DNA of 64,000 nucleotides, from contig NC_060201.1 of the NCBI RefSeq assembly GCF_020623625.1, forward strand, positions 2,101,682-2,165,681. The letters run 5' to 3'. A program made the translations under genes and the position numbers. Below, piece by piece: positions 50,678 to 59,577 of this stretch; within the stretch, counting starts at the first letter, position 1; every line of letters starts with the position of its first letter. The notes below the pieces were generated by a model. The model was not told the origin of the DNA. It was given only the letters and a program-made list of their open reading frames with translations, and did not search any database. The DNA is from Saccharomycodes ludwigii. Lineage: Eukaryota > Ascomycota > Saccharomycetes > Saccharomycodales > Saccharomycodaceae.

Positions 50678-52495
50678 ATGGATTACGACGAGATTTTATT
50701 TGGATTAAATCCACTAATTAATATCACATCTGCAGACTCTGACATTCCTATAGAAAATGATCTTATTATCAATAGTTATGTGACAGTTTTGGACCAATTG
50801 GCTGTCTGCTTGAGAGCTCCCAAAAATAGGGACATCATAAGAGAATCAAATCTTTTCAATCAATTGAATAGGATATTGGAGTTATCTTTGGATGAATTGT
50901 TTAAATTTCCTAATATTGACAACTGGTGCAAACTTTGTTCTGAATTGATCAGATGTGTCGCCAATTCTCTCATCGATAATAATCTAAATAGAAAAATTTG
51001 GTATAATGGGAAAAATAATAAATTTATAAAATATTATTTTAATAAAATTTTAAGCCTATCTTTTAATAGTAATAATAGCAATACAAATCACGATATTTAT
51101 ATGAGAGCTATTGTTTTGATCAGAAATTTCATATTGGAGGAACACGAGACTGATGAATATAAAAAATTCTGTTGCAAGTTTATATTTAAATCCCTATTAA
51201 AGTTTTTAGAAAGTATAATTAATGTTTTCAGAGAGGATGAATACAACGATGTGGCAATTCTAGGCTTTGATTTGTTGGACGAATTAATTCCGTATTACAA
51301 TAACAATGATGATATCTCAACGCTTTTAATTGTTTCCAAATTTCTCCATAAAGTAGCAATAACCACTAACTCCGAAGAGTTTGAATCTGTGAATAGGCTT
51401 GAGAATGATGACAATGACGATTATGAAGAAACTATTAGTGAATCGCTATTAAAAAGTACAACCAATATACTAGAAAGTTTACTTAAAAATGAAAATATAA
51501 AATTTGGGACTTCCTTAAATGTTGTTTCTCAAATCAACAGCGCTTTATTTAGTTCTTTATCCCATTTAGAATTAATATTTGATTTGCCATCAAGGTTGAT
51601 AATTTTAAGAAGAATAAGTACATCACTGGGCTTAATATCTGCAAATGAAACAAATCCAAATAAACAAGATGTTCCTTTTTTCATTGAAAACATCAATTTC
51701 TGCAAAGCGCAATCATATACTATTTTTGCTTCCATGCTATGTCTTTCAAATTCTATAACTGCTAGAAACGATGTTAACTCAATTTTGAAACATTTGTCGT
51801 ACCATACAATCATAACCAAAGCCAAAATTTTTAATGATCCATGGCAATATCAAGGCTTTTTGGATCTATTGAAGAAAATGATTTCCATTGTAAATTACCC
51901 TGAAGATTCAACAGATATCTCCAATATGTTCAAGATTTTATTGAATGCGCATACTCAGTGTAAATTCTACCCTCAATTAGCACCATTGTTGGAAAACTTA
52001 TTGAATAAATTATTGGCTATTTTACCAAGTTCTCAATTATCTAAATCAACAGAACTATCCACAATAGTTTTAGATAAAGGGGGCGAGACATGTTGTTTAT
52101 ATATTATTAAAGCATTTAGAAACATACAAGGTCCCGAAGTCGGAAATGATGATATAAAAAAATACTGGAATGCATGTTTTAAAGTTGAACAGCATGGTAA
52201 AATTGATATCAAGTATTTATTTGAACTTTTAAAGGCCATAGGTGTCTACATAAGAGATTTTGGTGACAGGTCTATATTTATAACTGACCGCGAGTTTTCT
52301 AATAAATTATTGACAATATTATATGTAATAAACGAACAAATTTTGGAGAATAATGATCATGATAATAGTGCAGCGGAAAGAGCTGTTTTAAATAATGCAA
52401 AATTTGTTTGCGGTATGGTTTTGAATCATGCTGACGTAAACCAAACACCTGATTTAATTAAGGTATGTAACAAGTTTTTGAAAGACTTAAGCTAG
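50678..52495 (+). CDS. BEM4: Polarity protein Bem4
   Basis: A GTPase-binding protein that helps Cdc42 and Rho1 in bud emergence and scaffolds Ste11 in filamentous MAPK signalling. The 605 residues (S. cerevisiae 633) form a predominantly helical, armadillo-like protein. The N-terminus MDYDEILFGLNPLI and VLDQLAVCLRAPKNRDI are nearly the yeast sequence. Other shared features are ELIRCVANSLIDNN and helical repeats to the end. It corresponds to YPL161C. Confidence 0.95.
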   Translation: MDYDEILFGLNPLINITSADSDIPIENDLIINSYVTVLDQLAVCLRAPKNRDIIRESNLFNQLNRILELSLDELFKFPNIDNWCKLCSELIRCVANSLIDNNLNRKIWYNGKNNKFIKYYFNKILSLSFNSNNSNTNHDIYMRAIVLIRNFILEEHETDEYKKFCCKFIFKSLLKFLESIINVFREDEYNDVAILGFDLLDELIPYYNNNDDISTLLIVSKFLHKVAITTNSEEFESVNRLENDDNDDYEETISESLLKSTTNILESLLKNENIKFGTSLNVVSQINSALFSSLSHLELIFDLPSRLIILRRISTSLGLISANETNPNKQDVPFFIENINFCKAQSYTIFASMLCLSNSITARNDVNSILKHLSYHTIITKAKIFNDPWQYQGFLDLLKKMISIVNYPEDSTDISNMFKILLNAHTQCKFYPQLAPLLENLLNKLLAILPSSQLSKSTELSTIVLDKGGETCCLYIIKAFRNIQGPEVGNDDIKKYWNACFKVEQHGKIDIKYLFELLKAIGVYIRDFGDRSIFITDREFSNKLLTILYVINEQILENNDHDNSAAERAVLNNAKFVCGMVLNHADVNQTPDLIKVCNKFLKDLS

Positions 52496-52842
52496 ACCAT
52501 GTGTCATTTAAGATTATTTTTAAAAATTTGCAACATACATACGAGGTTCGAAATACAAAATTTCACAGTGGGTTGGTGATATATAATGTTTTCTCTAAAT
52601 TCTAATTAGTTTTTTATTTTTTTTTTTTTAATTATTATTTGAACTAATATAAGGGATAATCGTTTAAAGGTCTGTATGATTTACAAGTATTTTGAAAGGG
52701 TAGCTGTGGCTTTTCATTTTTTTGGCGGAAAAGAAAAAAAGATTAAAAAAAAGAAAGCTTTCTAATATTCGTTTAAAGTTTAAAGTATATAATTTATTTA
52801 ATTTTATAAGAAGAGGAAAATGAAGGGCTTTGCTATTTATTT

Positions 52843-52874
<32 letters not shown>

Positions 52875-52977
52875 TTTTAGCAACAACCTTTAAAAACAAA
52901 CATATGAAAAAGCTAAACTGCTTCTGGTACCCGAGTAGAAGTCCTCTTCAACAACTGCATATAACAATACATAAATT
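52496..52977. promoter_or_regulatory. YPL162C-type gene promoter region
   Basis: No gene is seen. T-rich runs and a TTTTTC repeat (about 52840-52876) are present. A short ATG frame at 52820 overlaps the next gene in another frame and is mostly Phe/Ser from the repeat. Confidence 0.35.
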
Positions 52978-53757
52978 ATGTACAAATCTATCACTACATA
53001 CAACAAAGGAGAGTGCGAATTACTAGGACCAATATCATTATTTATTCAGATATGCATGGGTGCTTCTGCAATAGGTATTTTAATTTGGAAAAGAAACTAT
53101 CATGAACATCCGAAAAGAAGATGGAGAGTATGGTTCTTCGATATAAATAAACAGATATTGGGCGCAATTACAATTCATACGTTGAATATAGCATTAAGTG
53201 TTTTTAGAAATTCTTTAGGCACCGTAACTTCTACCAATACTCAAGAGGATGACCAATGCGATTGGTATTTTTTAAATTTATTGTTAGATACCACTATTGG
53301 GATACCTATTCTTTGGGTATTTTTATATATTGTGGAAGGTACTTGCAGACTTTTACGAATTAGAAACATAGAAAGCGGTAATTATTTTGATATGACTACA
53401 AAAAAAGGACCTTTGTATTCTGCTTTTTTTAAACAACTAGGAATATTCATAAGTTCTTTGATGATGATGAAAGGTGTAATTTATATCATATTGAATTCAT
53501 TTGAATCTTTTGCTGATTGGTTTGCTGATCTGGTTTTAAATTGGGCAGATGCTTGGCCTAATTTCCAGGTTTTTTTGGTAATGTTTGTCTGGCCAGTTAT
53601 TTTAAATTGTTTTCAATATTATTGCATTGACAATATAATCAAGGTACCTTCATCCATGGATTATTCCGATAATTTTGTCCTTGAAGCTGACGAGGAGAGA
53701 GAGTGTGCCAATAATAGGAATTTTTATAGTTGTGAAGAACATCAATGTATTGTTTGA
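52978..53757 (+). CDS. Multi-pass membrane protein, YPL162C / STIMATE type
   Basis: A 259-residue protein with five likely membrane segments (about 18-37, 60-79, 98-122, 158-180, 197-220). The N-terminal motif GECELLGPISLFIQ and the following YHEHPKRRWRVWFFDINKQI are hallmarks shared with the uncharacterised S. cerevisiae vacuolar membrane protein YPL162C and with the animal STIMATE/TMEM110 family. Animal STIMATE works at ER-plasma membrane contacts with STIM1; yeast has no STIM, so function cannot be inferred. Position and orientation after BEM4 fit. Confidence 0.88.
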   Translation: MYKSITTYNKGECELLGPISLFIQICMGASAIGILIWKRNYHEHPKRRWRVWFFDINKQILGAITIHTLNIALSVFRNSLGTVTSTNTQEDDQCDWYFLNLLLDTTIGIPILWVFLYIVEGTCRLLRIRNIESGNYFDMTTKKGPLYSAFFKQLGIFISSLMMMKGVIYIILNSFESFADWFADLVLNWADAWPNFQVFLVMFVWPVILNCFQYYCIDNIIKVPSSMDYSDNFVLEADEERECANNRNFYSCEEHQCIV

Positions 53758-54677
53758 ATATTTATAGACGTTTCTATTCTGTGTGTATTAAAACACAGAA
53801 TGTAGGACATAATATGTTTGTTTTTAAACAGATAAACATGTGGAATTATTAATTTTTAAAGTTGTATTTGATGTTATTATTTATAACACTTTAGTGATAA
53901 ATATCAATGGAATAGTTTTTGAGGTGGCTTTAAAGTTTCAGTGGAAATGTTTGCACGTGACTTGTCTTAATGAAACGAAACCGCTAAGAAAATACGCAAA
54001 TATATATTTATAGGAACAAATTTAGCAGCTAAAACAATCGCGCGTTCCACTCGGCTAAAAAAGAAAAAGACAATAAAAGTGTCACAGATTTCATCTTAAA
54101 AAATGAAAATAAAATTATATACCAATCTTCCTAAAACAAATACAAAAAAATATCGTTAAAATAATAATAACGAAAAAAAAAACTGAAACTATCACTGAAA
54201 CTAAAACTAAAACTAAAACAAATAATGTATAGAAATAATACATTTAATTTTTCAAACGTATCCTCCAGTTTTTTATTTATTTATTTACTTATTTATTTTC
54301 TTTTAATTTAAACTATCTTAACTTTTAGAAATATCTACTTTAATATAAAAGGATGTCATTTTTAAATAATTCTTTCTATCTTCTAGTTATAACTTTTTAT
54401 TTAAAACTTTCCTTATTAAAAAATTAATAAAAGAATAAAATATTACCTTCAAAAAAAAAAAAAGAAAAAATCATAGTTTTATCGAAAGATACGTTTAACT
54501 TAAAATACATAAGTAAAGAGTATCATCTCTGAATTTTTAAAAACTAATCTCACTCCAGTCATTCATTATTAATTAGATTATTTTAATTGTTCTGTTAGTA
54601 CAAACTTTACATCAAAAGGATTAATAAGGTTAACACGATATAAATAAAGAAAAAAAAATAACTATAAACAAATTATT
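53758..54677. promoter_or_regulatory. Promoter region of the SVS1/SRL1-type gene
   Basis: A 920-bp spacer. A 9-bp perfect stem with an 8-base loop lies at 53776-53801, just after the YPL162C stop. CACGTGAC is at 53954-53961, TCGCGCGTT at 54039-54047 resembles an MBF-type core, and ACTAAA-like repeats lie near 54183-54221. The long, complex upstream region fits a regulated cell-wall gene. No further gene is seen. Confidence 0.45.
53776..53801 (+). other. Hairpin after the YPL162C-type stop codon
   Basis: ATTCTGTGT is separated by eight bases from its exact reverse complement ACACAGAAT, starting 19 bp after the stop. It could be a 3' UTR structure; stems of this size also occur by chance. Confidence 0.4.
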
Positions 54678-55169
54678 ATGAAAATTTCAATCATTTTATC
54701 AATTATCGCATTGTTTACACGCATGATTAATGCGATTTACTTAAATGATACAGAACAAACCAGTACTATGACAGATTTAGTATTAACAACAATTACTCTA
54801 GGAAGTAATAAACATACTTCTACACCAGCTTCATTTTCTTACACTCCTCTAACTACCACATCTTTTGTCACCGATTACGTTACAATGTTATTGACTTTAA
54901 ACAACAAAAAAGTTGTTTCCTCGATTTATACTACAGTTCAAGAAAAGATTATTGTCACTCCAGTTTTGTTGAGTTCTTTAGCTTCTGCTACTGCTTCACC
55001 ATATAACGAGGGATCTACTTCTCCAATTACATCATCACTTTCAAATAATTTTTATTTCACCAACACTTCGATTATTTTATCTAATTCTACTGTTGACAAA
55101 GATGTTAATGCCACTTTGTCTACAAGTTCCATGAATTCTTTTTACCAAAATGCTACCAGTTTGTCATAA
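54678..55169 (+). CDS. Secreted Ser/Thr-rich cell-wall protein, SVS1/SRL1 type
   Basis: A 163-residue protein with a signal peptide (about 1-19, MKISIILSIIALFTRMINA). The mature part is Ser/Thr-rich with five or so N-glycosylation sequons (NDT, NTS, NST, NAT). It is suited to heavy O-mannosylation. No GPI signal is present: the end NATSLS is not hydrophobic. Both S. cerevisiae regions have a cell-wall gene at this place, SVS1 (YPL163C, 260 residues) and SRL1 (YOR247W, 210 residues), and orientation fits both. The gene is therefore probably the unduplicated counterpart of the pair. Sequence similarity in such proteins is weak, so the call leans on position. Confidence 0.75.
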   Translation: MKISIILSIIALFTRMINAIYLNDTEQTSTMTDLVLTTITLGSNKHTSTPASFSYTPLTTTSFVTDYVTMLLTLNNKKVVSSIYTTVQEKIIVTPVLLSSLASATASPYNEGSTSPITSSLSNNFYFTNTSIILSNSTVDKDVNATLSTSSMNSFYQNATSLS

Positions 55170-55735
55170 AAAGAAGCTATTTTTTTTTTTAAATTGGGAA
55201 AATAAAAAAAAAAACTATCAAGATGGTTACGTCATGATAAAAATAGTAACTCTAATTTTTTATTTTTATTTTTGTTTTTGTTTTGTTTTGTTTTGTTAAA
55301 TTGTGGTTTGTTTCATACTTTTTACGTGTTTGTTTATGTATTTGAACTGAAAAAAAAAAAAAAAGTTATTTGACTTAGAACTATTTTTCTTTTTTTAACT
55401 ATTTTATTATTTTTATTTTTACTTTGTATTTAAATATAACTGTATGCGTTCTTTTTTTTTGCTTTATGTTTTAACTTTTGATTTTGAAACGTTTGTAAAC
55501 AAACCCATAAACGTTCAAAATATATAATATTTAAATACATTCATTTTTCATCCGATAATATTATCCAACTTGTGTTATTTTCTCTATATTATTTGTTTCA
55601 TCTTTTATTCCCCCTTTTTCCTCTTGCAAATGACTATTAAAAAATAGTATAAAAAATTATACACATGTCAAAAAAAAAAAATACGAATCACGTAACTAAT
55701 CAACTTTATTCATCATTCTTATTTATATTTCCCAC
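55170..55735. other. Convergent spacer SVS1/SRL1-type / COG8
   Basis: No gene is seen. It contains TTTTG repeats at about 55263-55297 and many short A and T runs. Confidence 0.4.
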
Positions 55736-57046
55736 TTATTCAGTGGCAATCCCAATACTACCGAGACCCCCATATTCAAGATTCATCTCATTCCTTTTCC
55801 TTATGGCATTAGCCAACTGTTCCGTAGTATAGATGTTTAGTTCTTTAATTTTGTTCAACATTAACCAATTGAATTTAGGATTGATATCACCTAACCTGTA
55901 AGAACAGTAAATTAGTTGCAAAAGCACACCTTCAGTAAAAAATTCAATTGTAGTGGCAACTGTTTTACCATCCTTTTGTTTAACAAAGTTTAACATTTCA
56001 TTTAACGTATTGTTTGTGAATTCCAATAAATAAACCTCATAATCAGTTTCTAATAATTCATCGTTGTTAAACGTTGTGACAAATATATTCAAAGTTGTGT
56101 AAACGTCTTCCCTTATTACATCAATTCTCCTTCTTACTTGATTGATATTATCAGATATATTATTATTGTCATAAAATATGCCGATAGTACTCAACCTTTG
56201 TTGAATATACTTAAACCTCATTATCAAAAATAAATAAGGTGTTCTATTGCCAATATAGAAATTCCGTCTTTTATCATCATTATCATCATCATCATCCTTT
56301 TCAATATTAGATAATATTTTTAAAATTTTTTTAATGGTTATATAATTTTCACAAGTGCTCAATATCCTCACCAAACCATACAGCATTGTATTTTGGACTT
56401 CGTTATCAAGGATTTTCGAGATTTCTTGAATAATTTCACTCCCATTGTATCTAGATAATAATATTTTTTTAACATGTTGCTGCAGTAATAATGCTTCATT
56501 ATAATGACCTGTTTTAATACATATACTTAGAACCATTGGTATTTCCAATATTTTGTTATTTAACAAATCTAAATTCTCTAATAAAAAAGATATATTGATG
56601 TTATTATCATTATTATAATGGTTGTTTTTATTTTTAAATATTGATAGCATTTCATTGATATTACGACTATTTTCGTCCTTTTTTTTTTCCTTTTCCTCTT
56701 TGCATGATTTTAGTGCAAGTTGCAAGTCATTAATAGAAACCAATTTTGAGTAATCCATACATTCATCTAAAATAACCTCTCTATTTTTGATTAATTCTTT
56801 TTTCAAAACTTTTTCTTTATTAAAAATAAGATTTTCCACTTCAGCAATTTCATTAACTATGTTATTCCCATGACTATCTTCGTTGGCTGTACCACGATTT
56901 AGTGGTGCTGTTGATGTGAAATATGTAGATGAACAATTAGTTAGAATATCTTTTAAAATATTAGTCATTATTTCTGGAGAATTGGCATCTTTACATTCAT
57001 CATTTTTGGTTATATAAGAACCTAACTCTTCAATTAAATACTCCAT
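55736..57046 (-). CDS. COG8: Conserved oligomeric Golgi subunit Cog8
   Basis: A subunit of the COG tethering complex for retrograde vesicles within the Golgi. The 436-residue protein has the Dor1/COG8 layout: an N-terminal DILTNCSSTYFTSTAPLNRG followed by an EIAEVENLI coiled coil. The core helices include EIPMVLSICIKTGHYNEALL and LFLIMRFKYIQQRLSTIGI. S. cerevisiae Cog8 has 607 residues; this copy lacks much of the variable C-terminal region. In S. cerevisiae COG8 is on chromosome XIII, so this is a break in the shared order between SVS1/SRL1 and MLH3/APC5. Confidence 0.82.
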   Translation of the reverse strand: MEYLIEELGSYITKNDECKDANSPEIMTNILKDILTNCSSTYFTSTAPLNRGTANEDSHGNNIVNEIAEVENLIFNKEKVLKKELIKNREVILDECMDYSKLVSINDLQLALKSCKEEKEKKKDENSRNINEMLSIFKNKNNHYNNDNNINISFLLENLDLLNNKILEIPMVLSICIKTGHYNEALLLQQHVKKILLSRYNGSEIIQEISKILDNEVQNTMLYGLVRILSTCENYITIKKILKILSNIEKDDDDDNDDKRRNFYIGNRTPYLFLIMRFKYIQQRLSTIGIFYDNNNISDNINQVRRRIDVIREDVYTTLNIFVTTFNNDELLETDYEVYLLEFTNNTLNEMLNFVKQKDGKTVATTIEFFTEGVLLQLIYCSYRLGDINPKFNWLMLNKIKELNIYTTEQLANAIRKRNEMNLEYGGLGSIGIATE

Positions 57047-57448
57047 TTATTTCCTTTTTCTTTATTTTGTTATTTTCCCAGCTTTTTCTTGGAATTTTGC
57101 TCGATTTATAACTTTAGTTTAATGGAAATTTCAGTGATCTCGAAAAGAAAAGAAAAAAAAAAAAATTCTGTTATTTGTAACCAAAAAAAAAAAACAAAAA
57201 AAAAATGCATACCAACGCAATAACGGTAATTGAGGATTGTTATTCGGACTTCGGTCTTGTAAATTACAGATTTTTTATGCTTTTTTTTTTTTGGTATTTT
57301 TTTTTTTTTGGTATTTTTAAAGTTCAAATAATTAAACAATTACCTAGAAAAATAAGTATACCATAAACTTTAAGTTGGACTCTGTTGAATAAACCCTCAA
57401 AAGATTCATCTCGTCTTGCCCTCCCTCTCCAAATGAATATTTCATATC
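57047..57448. promoter_or_regulatory. Divergent promoter region COG8 / MLH3
   Basis: No gene is seen. A and T runs lie at about 57148-57204 and 57281-57310. An upstream ATG 16 bases before the MLH3 start opens a 10-codon frame (MNISYHEQHI) that ends inside the MLH3 coding region. Confidence 0.4.
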
Positions 57449-59542
57449 ATGAACAGCATATATGAACTAGATTCAAAAACAATAGCCAATATTAGATCAG
57501 AACTTGTAATACCCAGCTTTACCGATGTTTTAAAAGAACTTATAGAAAACAGTATTGATGCCAATGCTACAGAAATTAATTGTACTATAGATTTATCAAC
57601 TTTAAAAATTTTCATTCAGGATAATGGTGATGGAATTGATCGATGTGGTCTATCTAAAATAGGTAAAGTGGCATATATTACCACGAAAATAAAAAAAATA
57701 AATGACTTACCAAATTTATCAACTTTTGGATTTAGGGGTGAAGCTTTATATTCGATTTGTAAAAATTGTACAAAAGTGAAAATAATCTCCAAAAGAAAGG
57801 ACTATAACACTATATGGTGTATTAAGCGAAGTGATAATCAAAATAAAAACGTGGATTTCGAATTAACTAGATGGCGTGATGACCCGCCAATATTATTACT
57901 GCCCACACACGGGACTATCATAGAGATAGATGGATTTTTAGAGAAATTCCCTATAAGAAGAAAAACTATCCAACAAATACCAGCTTTTAAACTATTAACC
58001 GAAATTAAACTTTTGATATTTAATATATTGTGCTGTAAACCTTTTATCAACTTTACGTTGGAAACGGTTACCCATGAATTACTTATCAAATCAACAAATG
58101 TCACTAGTCATAATAATAAAGAACTTATCCACGTTTTTACTAATGTTTTCGGTTATGTTATTCCCACTAATTTTTTTAAGAGGGTTGCACTTAGTTTCCA
58201 GAATATTTCTATTGATGGTGTTATTTCGACCACCAGTGTTCCTACTAATAGATTCCAACATATCTTTATAAACAACAGACTTTACGAAAACCCAAGGTTG
58301 TTAAAAGAAATTAATCAAGTTTTTAATAATTTTAAATTTGGACAGGAATTTGAGACAAAATCTGTCGGTACTCCATATAGTCATTACCCAATTATAATAT
58401 TGCGTATTTTTGCACCTCAAAATATTAGTGATTTAATCCAAAGCCCAAGTAAAAAAGTGATTTTACATTCTGCCTTTGACAAAATTCACATTTTGGTTAT
58501 GAAAATAATCGAAGGTTTTGTAAAACATTTAAAATCTGTTGCCTTCGTTGAGCACAACCAAGCTACTTTGCCAACATCAAACACTTTATTAAATTTTAAT
58601 GGTCAAGTGTCCGATCTTACCACAATCCGCGAAACAAAATTGGCAATTACAAATAAAAGATCGTATCCTGATATCTCATCTATAGCACCCAACACCAAGC
58701 TGGAAAAAACAAATTTTAAACGAATTTCCCCTAAGAGAATAACACACAATTATAATTATTACCGGCATGATATAAACAAGGCCTCACAGTCTTTACCTAA
58801 TGTTATTAACTCTACAGCCAAGGAAATCAACATTAAACACACACAATTGCGTTCTTTTAGAATAATAAATCAAGTTGACAATAAGTTCATATTAGTTAAA
58901 ATCCCATCTTTTACTGAAAATAATGAATTATTGCTTTTAATTGATCAACATGCCGCCGATGAAAGAGTGAAATTAGAGATGTATCTACATGATTATATTA
59001 TACAAAGAATCAAAACACCAACTTTGAATGTGTGCAGTTTAGAAAATCCCATATCTTTACAAGTCACATCATTAGAAATGTCCAGTTTAGAATATTATTA
59101 TTCAGAATTTGAGGTATGGGGGTTTTCGATTCAAAAAACTACCAGTACATCTATAGTTGTGAAATGTTTGCCTCAAATTTTAAATCAGAGAATAGGTAAA
59201 GATTACAACTTTTTAAAAAATGGTATCCTCCAACATTTATATGATTTACAACAGGGGAAAAGGTGCAAATTTAAGAAAAATCTAATATCTGAATGGTGGG
59301 TTAACGTTAATTCCATACCCATATTGCTTTTAGAACTTTTTACTTCTAAAAGTTGTCGTAATTCTATAATGTTTGGTGACGAGCTAACTTTAGATGATTG
59401 TCAAAGCTTGGTTACAAAACTAGCAGAATGCAATATGCCATTTAATTGTGCTCATGGAAGACCTTCTATTGTTCCGTTGTTTAACATAGATATAAAACAA
59501 AATGAATCAATAATTAATAAAATGCAAGATTATTTATTATAA
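57449..59542 (+). CDS. MLH3: MutL homologue Mlh3
   Basis: Forms MutL-gamma with Mlh1. Its endonuclease resolves double Holliday junctions into crossovers in meiosis, and it has a minor mismatch-repair role. The 697-residue protein (S. cerevisiae 715) has the GHKL ATPase motifs KELIENSIDANA (about 30-41), QDNGDGI and FGFRGEAL. A variable linker follows, then the metal-binding endonuclease motif DQHAADERVKLE starting at Asp499, with PFNCAHGRPS near the end. All active-site motifs look intact. It corresponds to YPL164C. An overlapping upstream ATG frame may lower translation. It converges with APC5 at a 35-bp gap. Confidence 0.96.
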   Translation: MNSIYELDSKTIANIRSELVIPSFTDVLKELIENSIDANATEINCTIDLSTLKIFIQDNGDGIDRCGLSKIGKVAYITTKIKKINDLPNLSTFGFRGEALYSICKNCTKVKIISKRKDYNTIWCIKRSDNQNKNVDFELTRWRDDPPILLLPTHGTIIEIDGFLEKFPIRRKTIQQIPAFKLLTEIKLLIFNILCCKPFINFTLETVTHELLIKSTNVTSHNNKELIHVFTNVFGYVIPTNFFKRVALSFQNISIDGVISTTSVPTNRFQHIFINNRLYENPRLLKEINQVFNNFKFGQEFETKSVGTPYSHYPIIILRIFAPQNISDLIQSPSKKVILHSAFDKIHILVMKIIEGFVKHLKSVAFVEHNQATLPTSNTLLNFNGQVSDLTTIRETKLAITNKRSYPDISSIAPNTKLEKTNFKRISPKRITHNYNYYRHDINKASQSLPNVINSTAKEINIKHTQLRSFRIINQVDNKFILVKIPSFTENNELLLLIDQHAADERVKLEMYLHDYIIQRIKTPTLNVCSLENPISLQVTSLEMSSLEYYYSEFEVWGFSIQKTTSTSIVVKCLPQILNQRIGKDYNFLKNGILQHLYDLQQGKRCKFKKNLISEWWVNVNSIPILLLELFTSKSCRNSIMFGDELTLDDCQSLVTKLAECNMPFNCAHGRPSIVPLFNIDIKQNESIINKMQDYLL

Positions 59543-59570
59543 ATTATTATTATTATTATTATTATTATTT
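59543..59570. repeat. ATT trinucleotide repeat at the MLH3/APC5 junction
   Basis: About eight ATT units fill the 35-bp gap between the two convergent stop codons, so the 3' ends of both transcripts must overlap this repeat. Confidence 0.8.
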
Positions 59571-59577
59571 TCTTTTA

